From NCBI GenBank assembly GCA_003255065.1, contig QAOA01000393.1, positions 682,001 through 746,000 on the forward strand: 64,000 bases of DNA, written 5' to 3'. The stretch is from Cercis canadensis (lineage: Eukaryota > Streptophyta > Magnoliopsida > Fabales > Fabaceae). A model generated the notes under the pieces. It made no database searches, was not told the DNA's origin, and worked only from the letters and a program-made list of their open reading frames with translations. The position numbers were made by a program, and so were the translations under genes. Positions 11,161 to 21,956 of this stretch are shown here, in pieces (the first letter of the stretch is position 1; every line of letters starts with the position of its first letter).

Positions 11161-12600
11161 GAGCAAGAGGCAAGGTTGTTGCACATTCTGAGAGTGAACA
11201 AGAAGGCAATTAGGTGGACACTGGCAGATATACCTGGCATCAGTCCTTCTACCTGCATGCACAGAATTCTACTTGAGGAAGATGCTAAGGCAGTGAGGCA
11301 GCCACAAAGGAGACTCAATCCATTAATTCTGGATGTGGTCAAGAAGGAGATAACCAAGCTTCTTCAAGCTGGAATTATTTACCCAATCTCAGATAGTAAG
11401 TGGGTGAGCCCAGTGCAAGTTGTTCCAAAGAAGTCGGGAGTGATAATGGTGAAGAACCAGCATGATGAGCTCATTCCCACTCGAGTTCAGAATAGCTGGA
11501 GGGTCTGTATTGATTACAGACGGCTTAATCAGGCTACCCGCAAGGATCATTACTCACTTCCATTTATTGATTAGATGTTAGAGCGGCTGGCAGGAAAGTC
11601 CCACTGTTGCTTTTTGGATGGATTCACTGGTTATTTCCAGATTCACATTGCACCGGAGGATCAAGAAAAGACCACCTTTACTTGCCCTTTCGGCACCTTT
11701 GCATACCGGCGGATGCCATTTGGTCTTTGCAATGCCCCAGGTACCTTCCAATGTTGCATGATTAGTATATTTTCTGATTTTATAGAGCATTGTATGGAGG
11801 TATTCATGGATGATTTTACTGTATATGGCTCTTCCTTTGATGATTGTCTATATAGCTTGTTTAGAGTTTTGCATAGGTGTATAGAGACTAATCTTGTTCT
11901 AAATTTTGAAAAGTGTCATTTTATGGTAGAACAAGGTATAGTCCTAGGACATGTAGTCTCTAGCAAAGGCTTAGAGGTAGATCCTACTAAGATTGATGTT
12001 ATTTCTTCTTTGCCTTACCTCGCATGCGTGCGGGAAGTTCGTTCATTTCTTGGTCATGCAGGATTCTACCGGCGCTTCATTCATGATTTCAGCAAGATTG
12101 CCGTTTCGATGTCCAACCTGCTGCAAAAGGATGTCGATTTCATTTTCAGCCAGCCTTGCAAGGATGCATTTGATCACCTCAAGAAGGCTCTCACTTCTAC
12201 TCCCATCATCCGACCTCCCGACTGGACGCTGCCATTTAAGTTGATGTGTGATGCATCCAACTACGCAGTGGAGCAGTCCTTGCCCAGAGGGTTTGTAAGG
12301 CCCATCATGTGATTTACTATGCCTCGAGGACACTTGATTCTGCCTAAGCGAACTACACCACAACTGAGAAAGAGCTTTTAGTAATTGTCTTTGCTTTAGA
12401 TAAATTTAGATCTTACTTGCTTTGTTCTCATGTGATATTTTTTCTGACCATGTAGCACTCAAGTTCCTCCTGAAGAAACCAGATGCCAAACCCAGATTGA
12501 TTAGATGGATGCTCATTCTCCAAGAGTTCAACCTTGAGATTAAAAATAGGAGTGGAGCAGAGAATGTGGTTGCTGACCACCTGAGCCGGATCGAGAGAGA
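11161..12600 (+). pseudogene. Reverse transcriptase and RNase H of the Athila-like element
   Basis: RT motifs in order: ADIPGISPSTCMHRI, WVSPVQVVPKKSG, WRVCIDYRRLNQATRKDHY, GYFQIHIAPEDQEKTTFTCP, FAYRRMPFGLCNAPGTFQ and the catalytic FMDDF at about 11803-11817. Then come LGHVVSSKGLEVDPTKI, RSFLGHAGFYRRFIHDFS, RNase H LMCDASNYAVE (12241-12273) and, after a break near 12312-12420, [18 protein letters not shown] and ADHLSRIE. An amber stop at 11572-11574 and the RNase H frameshift are the main lesions. Otherwise the RT core is unusually well preserved for this window. Confidence 0.93.
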
Positions 12601-13935
12601 TTCTGATGAGCAGTTTCCTATTCAGGATTCATTCCCTGATGAGCAGCTTTTAGGGCTGCATGGTGAGTTTCCCTGGTTTGCTGATATTGTTAATTATCTG
12701 GTTGCTCATGCTTTGCCTACACACCTCACACGTGCACAGATTGATAAATTTAAGAGTGAGGCTAAATATTATGTGTGGGATGATCCTTATTTGTGGAGAT
12801 TCTGTAGTGATCAAATAATTAGGAGATGTGTGCCTAACCATGAGTTCCATTTTGTGCTTACTTTCTGTCATTCCTATGCCTGTGGAGGCCATTTTGGTCC
12901 TCAGAGAACAGCTAGGAAAGTATTAGATTCTGGTCTATATTGGTCCACTTTGTTTGATGATGCATATGCCTTTTGTAAATCTTGTGAGCAATGCCAAAAA
13001 TTAGGGAATATAACTCATAAGAATGAGATGCCCCAACAACCTTTGTTGTTCTGTGAGCTTTTTTCTGTTTGGGGTATTGATTTTATGGGTCCATTTCCTG
13101 TTTCCTTTGGCTTTGTTTATATTCTGTTGGCTGTGGATTATGTTTCCAAGTGGGTGGAGGTTATTCCCACCAGGACTGATGATTCTCATGTGGCTGTAGA
13201 GTTTGTTAGATCACATATCTTTTGCAGGTTTGGCATACCTAGAGCGATAATCAGTGATCAAGGATCACACTTCTGCAACCGGCACATGAAGACCTTGCTG
13301 AGCAAGTATGGAGTTTTCTACAAGACTTCCACCCCTTACCATCCTCAGACGAATGGCCAAGCTGAAATATTTAATCGAGAGGTTAAGAGAATTTTGGAGA
13401 AAACTGTGAGGTCGGATAGAAAGGATTGGAGTAAGAGGTTGGAGGATGCTTTATGGGCATGTCGCCTTATAGGTTTGTCTCTGGGAAGACGTGTCACTTA
13501 CCATTGGAGTTAGAGCATCGGGCGTACTGGGCAGTTAGGGCTTGCAACATGGACATAGGACTAGCAGGAGTCGAGAGGAAGTTAGAACTTCAAGAGTTAG
13601 AGGAACTCCGATTAGAGGCCTATGAGAACTCTCGGCTGTACAAAGAGAAGACTAAGGCCTTTCATGATAAGCTGATCCTTCAGAAGGAATTCCAAGTGGG
13701 GGAGAAAGTGCTTCTATACAACTCTCGCCTTAAGTTGTGGCCAGGTAAATTGAGATCCCGATGGGAGGGACCCTTTGTTGTCATTAATATTTTTGCTTAT
13801 GTTGCACTTGAAATCCGAGATGTGACTATGGGAAGGACCTTCAAGGTCAATGGACATCGACTTAAGAAGTTCCATGGTGGAGATGAGAGTTTGGTTGAGG
13901 AAGTGGCTTTGAGTGATGCCATCTACCCGACTTGA
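12601..13935 (+). pseudogene. Integrase of the Athila-like element
   Basis: The zinc-binding N-terminus ([11 protein letters not shown]...CKSCEQCQK, 12860-13000) is followed by the catalytic core with [42 protein letters not shown] (D, D, E all visible) and the C-terminal part [16 protein letters not shown]...VGEKVLLYNSRLKLWPGKL...RWEGPFVV (13500-13900). A frameshift near 13480 separates the core from the C-terminal domain. The ORF ends at TGA 13933-13935. There is no chromodomain, in keeping with Athila. Confidence 0.92.
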
Positions 13936-15550
13936 TTGAGCTTCAGGGGCGTTCTTTCGGATTATGTTTCTGTTTTCGTTGTTCTTTCGGATTATGTTTC
14001 TGTTTTTGTTGTTCTTTCGGATTATGTTAATTTTCTGTTCTTGTTGTTTAATTTTGTTATGTTGATGTTTTTAATTCTATTTGTTGGTTCTGTTTTACGT
14101 GTCTGTTTTGTGTTTTCTATTATTCTTCCCTTCTCTGTTTGCTGTTTTGGTGTGGTTCAGCATGTTCTAGATTCTGTTCACGCTTCTTCTTGAGCTTCTG
14201 TGCAGAATTCTGGTTCGATATCCTTTCTTGATTCGCTGTCCCACCTTTTTCCTAGTTGTTTTCCATTCTGTTTTGCTGTTTTGCTGTTTTGCTTTACTCT
14301 CATTCTACTCATCTTTCCACCTTTTCTTTTTGCATTTTTCATAGCACTTTGAGAATTGTAGAATTTGTGAGCTTGAAGCAATTGTCATTTTGAAGTTTCT
14401 AGCATGGTTGAATAGATTCTTGCATCTTTTAGTTAGCTAATTTGATGTGATGGATTAAGTTTGATGGAGCATACCTAGTGAGTTTTTGAACCTATTGTCA
14501 TTCTATATTCTTTTCTTGTGTGCATTGTGCTCATTATGTTTGTTGCTCTAGAACTTGTTTTGCTTCTTTTTGAGACTACATTGTCATTTGCATGCATGAA
14601 TGTGATGAATGCCATCTTTTCTTCTTTCTAGCTAGATAGCCAAATAACCTTCCTAACATCATTTCCCTTGATTTCCCCCTTGAGCCTATTTTTTCCATTC
14701 TTTCATTTAGCTCATTGCAAGTTTCTATCTACCTTAGGGAGTATGAAATCATTGGTTGATCAATTTATGAGTTCTATTTGTCCGGAACGGACAGAGTTCT
14801 AAGTGTGGGGGGGAGGATTTGTGAAATTTGAAGGAAAGTGGCTATATGAAATGTAAAGACAAAAAAATGTTAGCCAAAAGAAAAAGAAAAGAAAATTTTG
14901 TTTAAAAAAAAATCAAAAAAAAAGAAAATGCAAAGAAAAAGAGAATAAAAGTAGTGGTTTGCCTTCCAAAGAGAAAGAAGTGTGTAAAAAAAATTGAATA
15001 GAGCTTTTGGGTGTATTTTTGTGCTTAGTGTTGGTTTTGACTCATCATTCCCAATGTTCTCATGCTCTCTTTGGTTTTAATTTGCCATATCCATATTTCA
15101 TTCTTTCTTTTCCCTTGGTCCTTGGTCCCATTACATCCTTAAATAAAATCCTTCTGATTTGTGCATGCATGTGTTTAAAGTAGTGGAGATTAGAAAATAA
15201 GCAAGCTTATAGTAGTGCAAATTGTCATGATGTGATTTGAGTGAAACAATAACCCCTTAAATACTTGAGGGATTGAGAATGTATCTTGTGTGAGGTTCTA
15301 TCTTTCTTAGTTCTTCACTTCATTTGAATTCACCATGCTTGTTGATTGAAAGTGCAAGAAATAGATTCATGATTTTTTTGATTCTTTTAAATTCTTGATT
15401 GTTCTTCTTGCTCACTTAACTTTTGCATTTTTGGAAGTTGTTGTTGGGAAATGATCTCTTAGTTGTCTTAGTTGTTTTAGTTGTTTTCCTTCTTTCTTAG
15501 TTTTAACTCTAGTTTGCCCGGGACGTGCAAAGAATAAGTGTGGAGGGATT
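13936..15550 (+). other. 3' non-coding region of the Athila-like element with two polypurine-like tracts
   Basis: About 1.6 kb with no env-like ORF. It contains three 30-bp repeats at 13951-14040 and A-rich simple sequence at 14860-15000. TAAGTGTGGGGGGGAGG lies at about 14800, and a second, similar tract AATAAGTGTGGAGGGATT stands immediately before the 3' LTR (15534-15550) as the likely polypurine tract. Confidence 0.75.
13951..14040 (+). repeat. Three tandem 30-bp repeats (GTTCTTTCGGATTATGTT...)
   Basis: Units start at 13951, 13981 and 14011. The first two are nearly identical and the third diverges after about 18 bp. They lie directly after the pol stop codon and are translatable (VLSDYVSVFV repeated), but they lie beyond the stop and are probably non-coding. 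Confidence 0.95.
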
Positions 15551-17005
15551 TGATGAACAGTATTTTTATATATTAATTAATCCCCATTTTTAACCTCCTA
15601 ATCCTATTTTGGACCTATTTGATTAGGCTTGGGTCATATTTCATTAATTATGTTCAAATTGGGCTTAAGTGTGTTTTTCAGCATTATTAGGGTTTTGACA
15701 CTATTCTATATTTCGAGTATATCTTTAGTTCTGGAGGTCTAAAATTTTTTATTCTTGCCTTGTAGGAAATCTAAGAGGATTATCCACAACTTTCATTCAG
15801 ACCTCCAAGGCCAATTTAGAGGTTCAGTGGGTCAAATTTAACCCGGAAGTCAGAGTAGAGTTGCTGCCGCTGGATCCTGACCCGCATGCAGTGTTTGGAC
15901 CATAACTTGTTCTGTACATGTCTTATGAACTTGAAACTGGTCCCATTGGAAATCTAAGATGTAGGGCTTCAATTTTTATGAAGGCCGATTCAACAAATTA
16001 TGAAGTTAAGATGGTCTTATTCCCTGCCAAAAATGGCTAATTAGTCCAGAGACCTATATGGACCTAGATGGACTTAAATGGGCTTAACTTCCTCAATTCA
16101 GGCCCAATTAGGCCCAAACCAGAGCCCATTTGAAGCTGAGGTATAGAGGTTTAAACTAGGTTAGGGGTAAATTAGGTTTGCATGAAAGTTAGGAAGTTAT
16201 AATCAGAGAAAGGAGGTAGACGAGTTATCAATTCTAGACTAGACAGTTTTAGTTTTCTCTCTTGTATTTGCTGGAAATTATTGAACTATGGTTTTCTTTC
16301 CTCATTGGAGCTTGGATTTCATGACCATGAAGGAGTAGAACTCTTGTAACCAAGTTAGACTTCTAATTAAATTCGGTTTTGTTCTTGAGATTATGTACTT
16401 AATTTGATTAAGCTTAATGTAATTTCATTTTTCATTGGATTCTGATTGTCTGGATATTTTATATGGATTATGGAGATCTTTGTGATTTATATGGATGTTT
16501 AGGTGTGAAATAGAATTTAGATTGATTAATCTTTAATTCTGTGCATGAATCCTTTGAAGAATTGCTAATTGAGGTTCGGTTTTCAGATTAGCCACTAATT
16601 GTTTAATCATTGTGATTACAAGATTAGTAATTGAATGAGGTTAATCGAATTCTAAGTGATAACTTAGTAGGAATAATTAGTCATAATTAGAGATTTTGGT
16701 TGTGATTAAACTCAATTAGCATTGCTGCATTAGGACTTAATCACTCATGTTAATCTAGTATAGATCAAACCGGTTTATGGATGAATGTCTAGCTAGGTTA
16801 CGTTTTAATCAACTTAATTAATTCTATTTCAATTCTGCTTTTTACAATCTAGAAATACAATTATGTTTTACAATCCCCTATTTTTAACTTGAAATTATTG
16901 ATGACACATTGCATTCCTTGTGAGACAAACCCGGATTATGCCCTCTATTGCATTCTAATTAGGGGATTCAGTTTAATTTAATTGGTTAAGTGACATTTCC
17001 AATCA
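15551..17005 (+). repeat. 3' LTR of the Athila-like element
   Basis: 1,455 bp, TGATGAACA to CCAATCA, preceded by a purine-rich tract and followed by the TSD copy TCCAC (17006-17010). Its mate is 6214-7668. Confidence 0.96.
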
Positions 17006-17010
17006 TCCAC

Positions 17011-17590
17011 TATCTCCCTAGCAGAGACTTCAAGTTATCTATACCTTGAACAAACTTAGCTAGATCTTTGGATAGTTCATTCAATTTTCCTTTCAACTTA
17101 TTGTTTTCACTCAAGATAGAAGGAGTAAGGCAATTGTCTTTCTCAAGAACATCATTTTGTTGCTATAAGATTTTAAGTTTTTTAGCTAACTCAGAATTAT
17201 CTTTCTTGAGTTCTTTTATTACCTTGATCTAATCTTTTATGATTTTCTTGAGAGCAATGATTTTTGCAACTCTTTTTTTATAATCAAAAGACAAATCATC
17301 AAAAGCATAACTCAGTTCATCAAACAATATTATATATGGCCTTAGAATTAAGGGTGAATTTGAGTTTTTCTTCAGTAGTGAACTCATGTTCTTCTTTTAG
17401 AACTGCAACTCTATTCTCCATTTTAATGGGTGGTATAAGGCCATTTCTTACGATTTGCCAGATTTCATAGTCAATTGACTTAAGATACATTTTCATCTGA
17501 TGTTTCCAATAAGGATAGTTTTCTTGTTGAAGAATGGTGGTTTATGAGATGAATGAGATTCATTCTAGTTGTTCATGGTACCTGCAACAC
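17011..17590 (-). pseudogene. Copia gag, N-terminal and central part, right of the gypsy insertion
   Basis: On the minus strand the region opens (17590 downward) with a short peptide resembling the copia gag N-terminus (SHSSHKPPFFN). It continues into a Lys/Glu/Leu-rich, coiled-coil-like stretch (EEHEFTTEEKLKFTL, ENNKLKGKLNELSKDLAKF). It is broken by stops. It continues across the insertion at 5951-6208. A paralogous gag N-terminal fragment lies at 53206-53450. Confidence 0.7.
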
Positions 17591-17905
17591 AGTGAACTAG
17601 ATGTTTAGCTCTTGGTTAGTTAAACCAACAAAATGAGCACAAAGTTCTGATATCAATTAAAAGTTGCAGGAAATACTCCTAGAGGGGGTGAATATGAGTT
17701 TTCAAAAAATTAAAACTAAATTAGTTTTCAAACAAATATTTGTTCAATATTTACTTCTTCTCAATAACTAGTTCTTGACATAAGAACTAGTTCTCTAATA
17801 AAAAGGGAATTTAAAAGAAATTCAAAATTAGCTAAAGCAAAGTAGAGCAAAACAAGAACATCTCAAGATATCATGCTCAAGCAACAGAAACAAATGAAAA
17901 GCTTA

Positions 17906-18816
17906 GGGCTTGTTTGCTTTAGCTATTTTCTATTTCCATTTCCAATAAAAACAGAAATTAAGTATGAAAACATGTTTGGTTCAATAAATAAGAAATGTTT
18001 TTATTGAAAACATTTCCTAAAATACACTATGAAATGAAAACATCAAAAAGATGTTTTCAGTGTTTTCAGTCGTGACCTTGCAATTCTATCATGTTTTTTT
18101 TTTTCTTCTTCATCACGTTGTCAGTCACTTCTTTGGTGGCTCTGCTTTCAACTCCTCCCTTCAGTTCGATCCCATTTGCCTCCCTTTTCGTCTTCCAAAC
18201 CAAATGATGCTTGTGAATACAAGCATATATGTTTTGTAGTAAATTGCAAAGTCTTCACAGTTGTTGTTCAAAACATTAGAGCCAATAAATCCTTTTTTGA
18301 GAAGAAACAAAGCACGGTGAAGAACATCTTCAGGTGGGTCAGATAAAGCAAGGGTACAGGTGCCTCTTTCAAGCTTTGGGGAAAATAAATGCAGGTGAGA
18401 CACCATATTCAAAGATGTATAGTTCACCTCCAAAAAGGAAGCAATCCAAGCAGAAGACATGACACCACCATCAAGTCTTGACTGCTCACCACATTTTGGG
18501 CACCGAATGTCAGTATCATGAGAGGGAGATGACCTAACCAGAAGATGGTCCAACACAGTTTTTGTGCCAATTTCTTGCCCTGCTCCCTTGGTGAAAGATG
18601 AAGGAGAAACTAAAAAAGGTTAGGTAGAACTCGATTTGGATTTGGGTTAGTGCGAGATGAGGAGGTACCAGTTGAAAATAAAAATAGAAATTTTTTTTTA
18701 ATTTTACAAACCAAACATATTTTTTAAAACTAAAAAATAAGAAAATAGAAATGCATTTCGAGAAATGAAAATTGAAAATGAAAAATATGAAAACATTTTC
18801 CAAAGCAAACATGCCC
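17906..18816. mobile_element. PIF/Harbinger-like TIR transposon carrying a captured gene fragment (Pack-type)
   Basis: The left terminus GGGCTTGTTTGCTTT and the right terminus AAAGCAAACATGCCC are inverted repeats with one mismatch. Both are flanked by TTA (17903-17905 and 18817-18819), the 3-bp TSD of PIF/Harbinger elements. Subterminal sequence is also inverted (tracts of TTTTCTATTTCCATTTCC against GAAATGAAAATTGAAAATG). The element has no transposase. Its centre holds a host-type protein-coding fragment on the minus strand (18165-18605), so it is a non-autonomous Pack-type element. Confidence 0.85.
18165..18605 (-). pseudogene. Captured fragment of an LRAT/NC-domain protein gene (LEAD-SENSITIVE1-like)
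   Basis: Minus-strand translation gives FTKGAGQEIGTKTVLDHLL, SSPSHDTDIRCPKCGEQSR, then TCTLALSDPPEDVLHRALFL, LLKKGFIGSNVLNNNCEDFA and IYYKTYMLVF. This is the pattern of the plant LRAT-like NC domain, including the NNCEDFAIY box with its catalytic-type Cys. The usual N-terminal His region is absent and the fragment ends in unrelated sequence on both sides. It keeps an open frame of about 131 codons from 18556 to 18161. The fragment lies wholly between the TIRs at 17906-18816, so it travelled with the transposon. Whether it is expressed is unknown. Confidence 0.8.
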
Positions 18817-19727
18817 TTATAAATGCAAATATACTTAGAATTAAAGAGACGAAAAGAAGAGAGAGATTGACAAGAGATTTTTATAGTGATTCGGCAACAT
18901 TGCCAACATCCATTTTTCCCAATTGCTTGGGGTTCCAGTAATCAAGTTTAGTTGTCCAATCTTCTCCAAGATTTACATCCATGGTTTTCTTCAAGCTAAC
19001 CAAGAATTTACCCCTTCTAGCAAAAACACTAGAAGTCACTCACACACAGATTTCTCCCACAAAAATATGAATACAAAATCCCATTTAACATAAATGAAGC
19101 CCAATTTTTACAGCTCTCTCAATAGTGAAGAATATATAAAGCTATCGTACTTGAGGAAGAAGAATAAGAAGAGAGGAATTTTAAAGTACAAGCCTCATTG
19201 AATAATCATTCTACTTTCTCTCTCATTCTCTCTTGCATTCTAAAGCCTTGGGTCACACTTTTTATAAAAACAAGTTGGATCTACGTGAAGACCACCTGGT
19301 AACCGCTTATCCCTAGGATAACTGTCATACTAAGACTTAAAGGAAATCCCATAACATTATCCTCTTGCTTTTTGATATAAAATATCTCTTACTTTTTACC
19401 TTAAAAAGTGGATCTCCTCAATGGCATCTCAATGAGGAAATTTCCTCATGTTGCAGAGGTAGCTTCCTGACATGACTAGAGAATTCTCGGTTCTTCTAGA
19501 TTCTTCAAATGACTTTGTCTACATTAGCAATTATTTGAATAGTTAACTTCTAGAAGAACAAGTTCTCTTTTCACCAGCACTAGTTCTTTAAGGACAGAAC
19601 TAATTCCTAAGACTTCTTACTAACCTGTTCTTAAATAAACACTTGAGCACATAACACAAGGTTAGTAGCATTAGTATCATTTGTTATCATCAAAATTGGA
19701 TTAGAGAATTATGGGGCCAGCAAAAGT

Positions 19728-20267
19728 TACTTAAGTACTTGTGATATTGCTCTCATATTAAAATATGACATTTGTATTACTTTTATAACTCAATAGCCAC
19801 ACATCTCACCCTCACCTCATGCCAAATTTCTTTCCCCACCCTACTTGGTGATAGCCCTAACATCCCTCCATTTCTCTGCCATATTTCTTCTCAAACTCTG
19901 CAACTACCAAAAGAAAATTAAAAAAAGAAATTCAAGAAACCACGAAAATCTCATTTTTTCCTAATCATCAAAATGGGATTTCTTCCGTGCCCTTGTATTT
20001 GGAGCTTGAGGAGCGTTAAAAACTTTTAGGAAAGAGTATGCCTTTTGGACTTAGAGGCAGACAAGATAAAGTAGAGCCTCTCATTGATGATGGGCTCACT
20101 AAGTAAGTGCAAGGTTTGTCAAAAATATGATGTCGGTTGGTCGTATGGATCTGAAATGCCACTGCCTAGATTAGGCATTTCCTATGACCAAAACATGGTT
20201 ACAAGCAGTAAACAATTCGCCAGTGAGAGCATGCCATTTTGGTATAAGCAAAATGGGTTAGGGTTTA
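19728..20267. other. Unassigned sequence between copia 5' LTR and solo LTR; possible lone exon
   Basis: No transposon ends were found. A 22-codon open stretch from ATG 20038 (MPFGLRGRQDKVEPLIDDG) runs directly into GTAAGT at 20103, a strong splice-donor consensus, so it may be a stray first exon of a host gene cut off by insertions. No further exon was recognised. A 64-codon ORF at 20084-20278 shows no motif. Confidence 0.3.
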
Positions 20268-21632
20268 TGATGAGTTGATTTTATACTAACTCTTTAGATA
20301 TTTTTAGCTTAATAGTTTATGTGTTCTTGGGATTTTTTTTATTAACATAAGGTGTGTTTTTGTGTTGTTTTTAGAGGACTAGAAGAATTGGAAGGATGTC
20401 ACATCATTCTAGAGTGAAAGAGCTGCATTTGGAAGTGAAATAACTAAGTTGCAGAGGAGACAGAGCCTAGGAGCTCAAGACTTGAGGGCCTAGGCGCCCA
20501 AGGCATTGTAGCATATGAAGAAATCCGAGAGCTCAGAGCTCCTCAAAACCGGAGCCTTGCTTGCAAGCAATATTGATTCTAGAGAAGGTAGCACCTAGGC
20601 GTTGTTGTATCAACAACCTCCATACAATTTCTAGTAAGGGCAGCGCCTAGGCGCCCTGAGTGACATCATGTGCGTGATTTTTATTAGTTTACCTACTTCT
20701 TGGAGGTTTTGAACCCTAAAACATTTTCTAATGTATTTAGACTTCTTAGAAACTATAAATAGGAGTTTTTAGGATTAGATTAGAGTTTCCAACTTGTTCT
20801 CATAAGTTAAGGATTGAAGGAGAGAAGAGCAAGGAGCGAAGGAGGAAACGGCAATGGATCCAACTTCTCAACTAGTTTTTCTTCTTCTACTTTTCTTTCA
20901 CATATGCTTAGATTTATTATTAAGATGTGTTACTTTGTTGTTATGACCTAATTTCTCTTTCTAGGGTTACAATGTAGCCTAACTATGAATAGTTGTATTT
21001 TCTTATTAAATTAATGTATGGATTTTCTTTTCTAATGGAGTGTTCTACTATATTCTTAATGCTTCTAATTAATTGGCCACTAGTTAGATGATGAGTTAAT
21101 CATAATAGAACCGAGAGAAAAATTATGTATCTAGTTCATTTTGTAGAATACAATAAATTGCATGTAGGATAAAGATATACCTACATGGTCTGTGTACTTG
21201 CTACAATGGATCCATAAAAACTAAATGAGTTCTTAGTTATTTTAATTCACATAAAGATATAGTGAATTAGTAATTAAGGATTATTTCATTAGACCTTGAG
21301 AGAGGCTAGTGAATAAATTAGGGAATCTCAACTATCAATTAGAAAGACAATTCTAGGCTAAGGATATAAGGAATGCAACTTGGAGTAGTTATGGTGAAAT
21401 AAGAAACCCTAGACTTTATCTCCATAGTTAAACTTCAATTTTACTTACTTTTGTTTACTTTCAGCCTTCTTGATTTTAATAGTGCATTTTATCATTATTC
21501 GGTTGTTCAAATAAAGTTATAATTAACGCAATTTTGATACTTCGTAACTTTAATACTTGTGGGATGATACTTCACTCACAGTTATTACTTGTCAGATGAT
21601 AGCGTGCACTTAAGCTCTATTTTCTCACAACA
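20268..21632 (+). mobile_element. Solo LTR related to the 49.9-59.6 kb gypsy LTR family
   Basis: It begins TGATGAGTTGATTTTATA and ends TTTCTCACAACA. The shared core includes CATATGCTTAGATTTATTAT, the 'TTTCTCTTTCTAGGGTTACAATGTA' tract in altered form, and GATGATAGCGTGCACTT-type 3' sequence. The words CCTAGGCGC and relatives recur, as in the other family members. No primer-binding site follows, so it is a solo LTR. The flanks (GTTTA and ATGTA) do not form a clean TSD, so the ends or the target are mutated. Confidence 0.8.
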
Positions 21633-21951
21633 ATGTATATCCCTAATGAGGCACTGAAATGCTCTCAGGAAAATGGAGTGGCCACTTTGTTTTGCCCAAA
21701 ATAAGAGAAACGCATGTTTTCAAAACAGAGCATAAGTTTGGGGACTAAGTTATGAGTTAGGAAGGGGTTAGGCACCCCAACTCACCTAATCAAGAAGATT
21801 AGTCTTGAATGATGAACCAATTATTATTAACTTCACATTTAGAGGCAATTGCATAAAAGAGAATGATAATGGTGCATGAAAATAAATTGCAAAACTTAAA
21901 TAAAGTAAATGACATAAAATTAAACAACCAAGAAAAGGAAGAAACTAGATG
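21633..21951. other. Unassigned repeat-like sequence, left part
   Basis: This non-coding stretch includes 'GGGGTTAGGCACCCCAACTC', a word often seen in plant retroelement LTRs. It is separated by a solo LTR from similar sequence at 23434-24146. I could not find its ends. Confidence 0.3.
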
Positions 21952-21956
21952 TGAAC

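Larger units (their letters stand above)
6214..17005 (+). mobile_element. Ty3/gypsy retrotransposon, Athila-like, complete with both LTRs and perfect TSD
   Basis: LTRs at 6214-7668 and 15551-17005 are both exactly 1,455 bp, start TGATGAACA and end CCAATCA. The 5-bp TSD TCCAC flanks the element (6209-6213 and 17006-17010). Just inside the 5' LTR is TTTTGGCGCTGTTGCCGGGA, a gypsy/Athila-type primer-binding leader. Gag and pol follow in gypsy order (PR-RT-RH-IN). About 1.6 kb without an env-like ORF separates pol from a purine-rich tract and the 3' LTR. Stops and frameshifts in gag and pol make it non-autonomous. It is inserted in gag of the minus-strand copia element. Confidence 0.96.
1..19722 (-). 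mobile_element. Ty1/copia retrotransposon, Sirevirus-like, heavily nested, 3' end outside window
   Basis: The element reads on the minus strand: 5' LTR at 17658-19722, a primer-binding-like motif (GATATCAGAAC type) just inside it at about 17645-17657, then gag, pol in copia order (protease, integrase, reverse transcriptase, RNase H) and an additional ORF after pol. The 5-bp flank outside the 5' LTR is AAAGT (19723-19727). The 3' LTR must lie left of position 1. Three later insertions interrupt it: a gypsy element (6214-17005), a solo LTR (4007-4640) and a TIR transposon within its LTR (17906-18816). The extra ORF downstream of pol is the Sirevirus-like trait. Every reading frame is broken, so it is not autonomous. 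Lineage is inferred from organisation and protein motifs. Confidence 0.85.
17658..19722 (-). repeat. 5' LTR of the minus-strand copia element (interrupted by a TIR transposon)
   Basis: The ends match the solo LTR at 28287-29745: on the + strand the shared left end reads AAAGTTG...ACTCCTAGAGGGGGTGAAT and the right end GGATTAGAGAATTATGGG. Next to the left end is a GATATCAGAAC-type primer-binding motif (minus strand). The LTR contains AACTAGTTCTT-type short repeats (17765-17800 and 19556-19630). The apparent 2,065 bp includes a 911-bp insertion at 17906-18816. Confidence 0.88.

Noticed and set aside
13936-14193. Possible env-like ORF after pol of the Athila-like element
   Set aside because: It is only a translation of the 30-bp repeats and T-rich sequence; no transmembrane or env-like architecture beyond hydrophobic repeats.
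20268-21632. Complete gypsy element beginning at 20268
   Set aside because: No primer-binding site or gag follows the LTR end at 21632, so it is a solo LTR.
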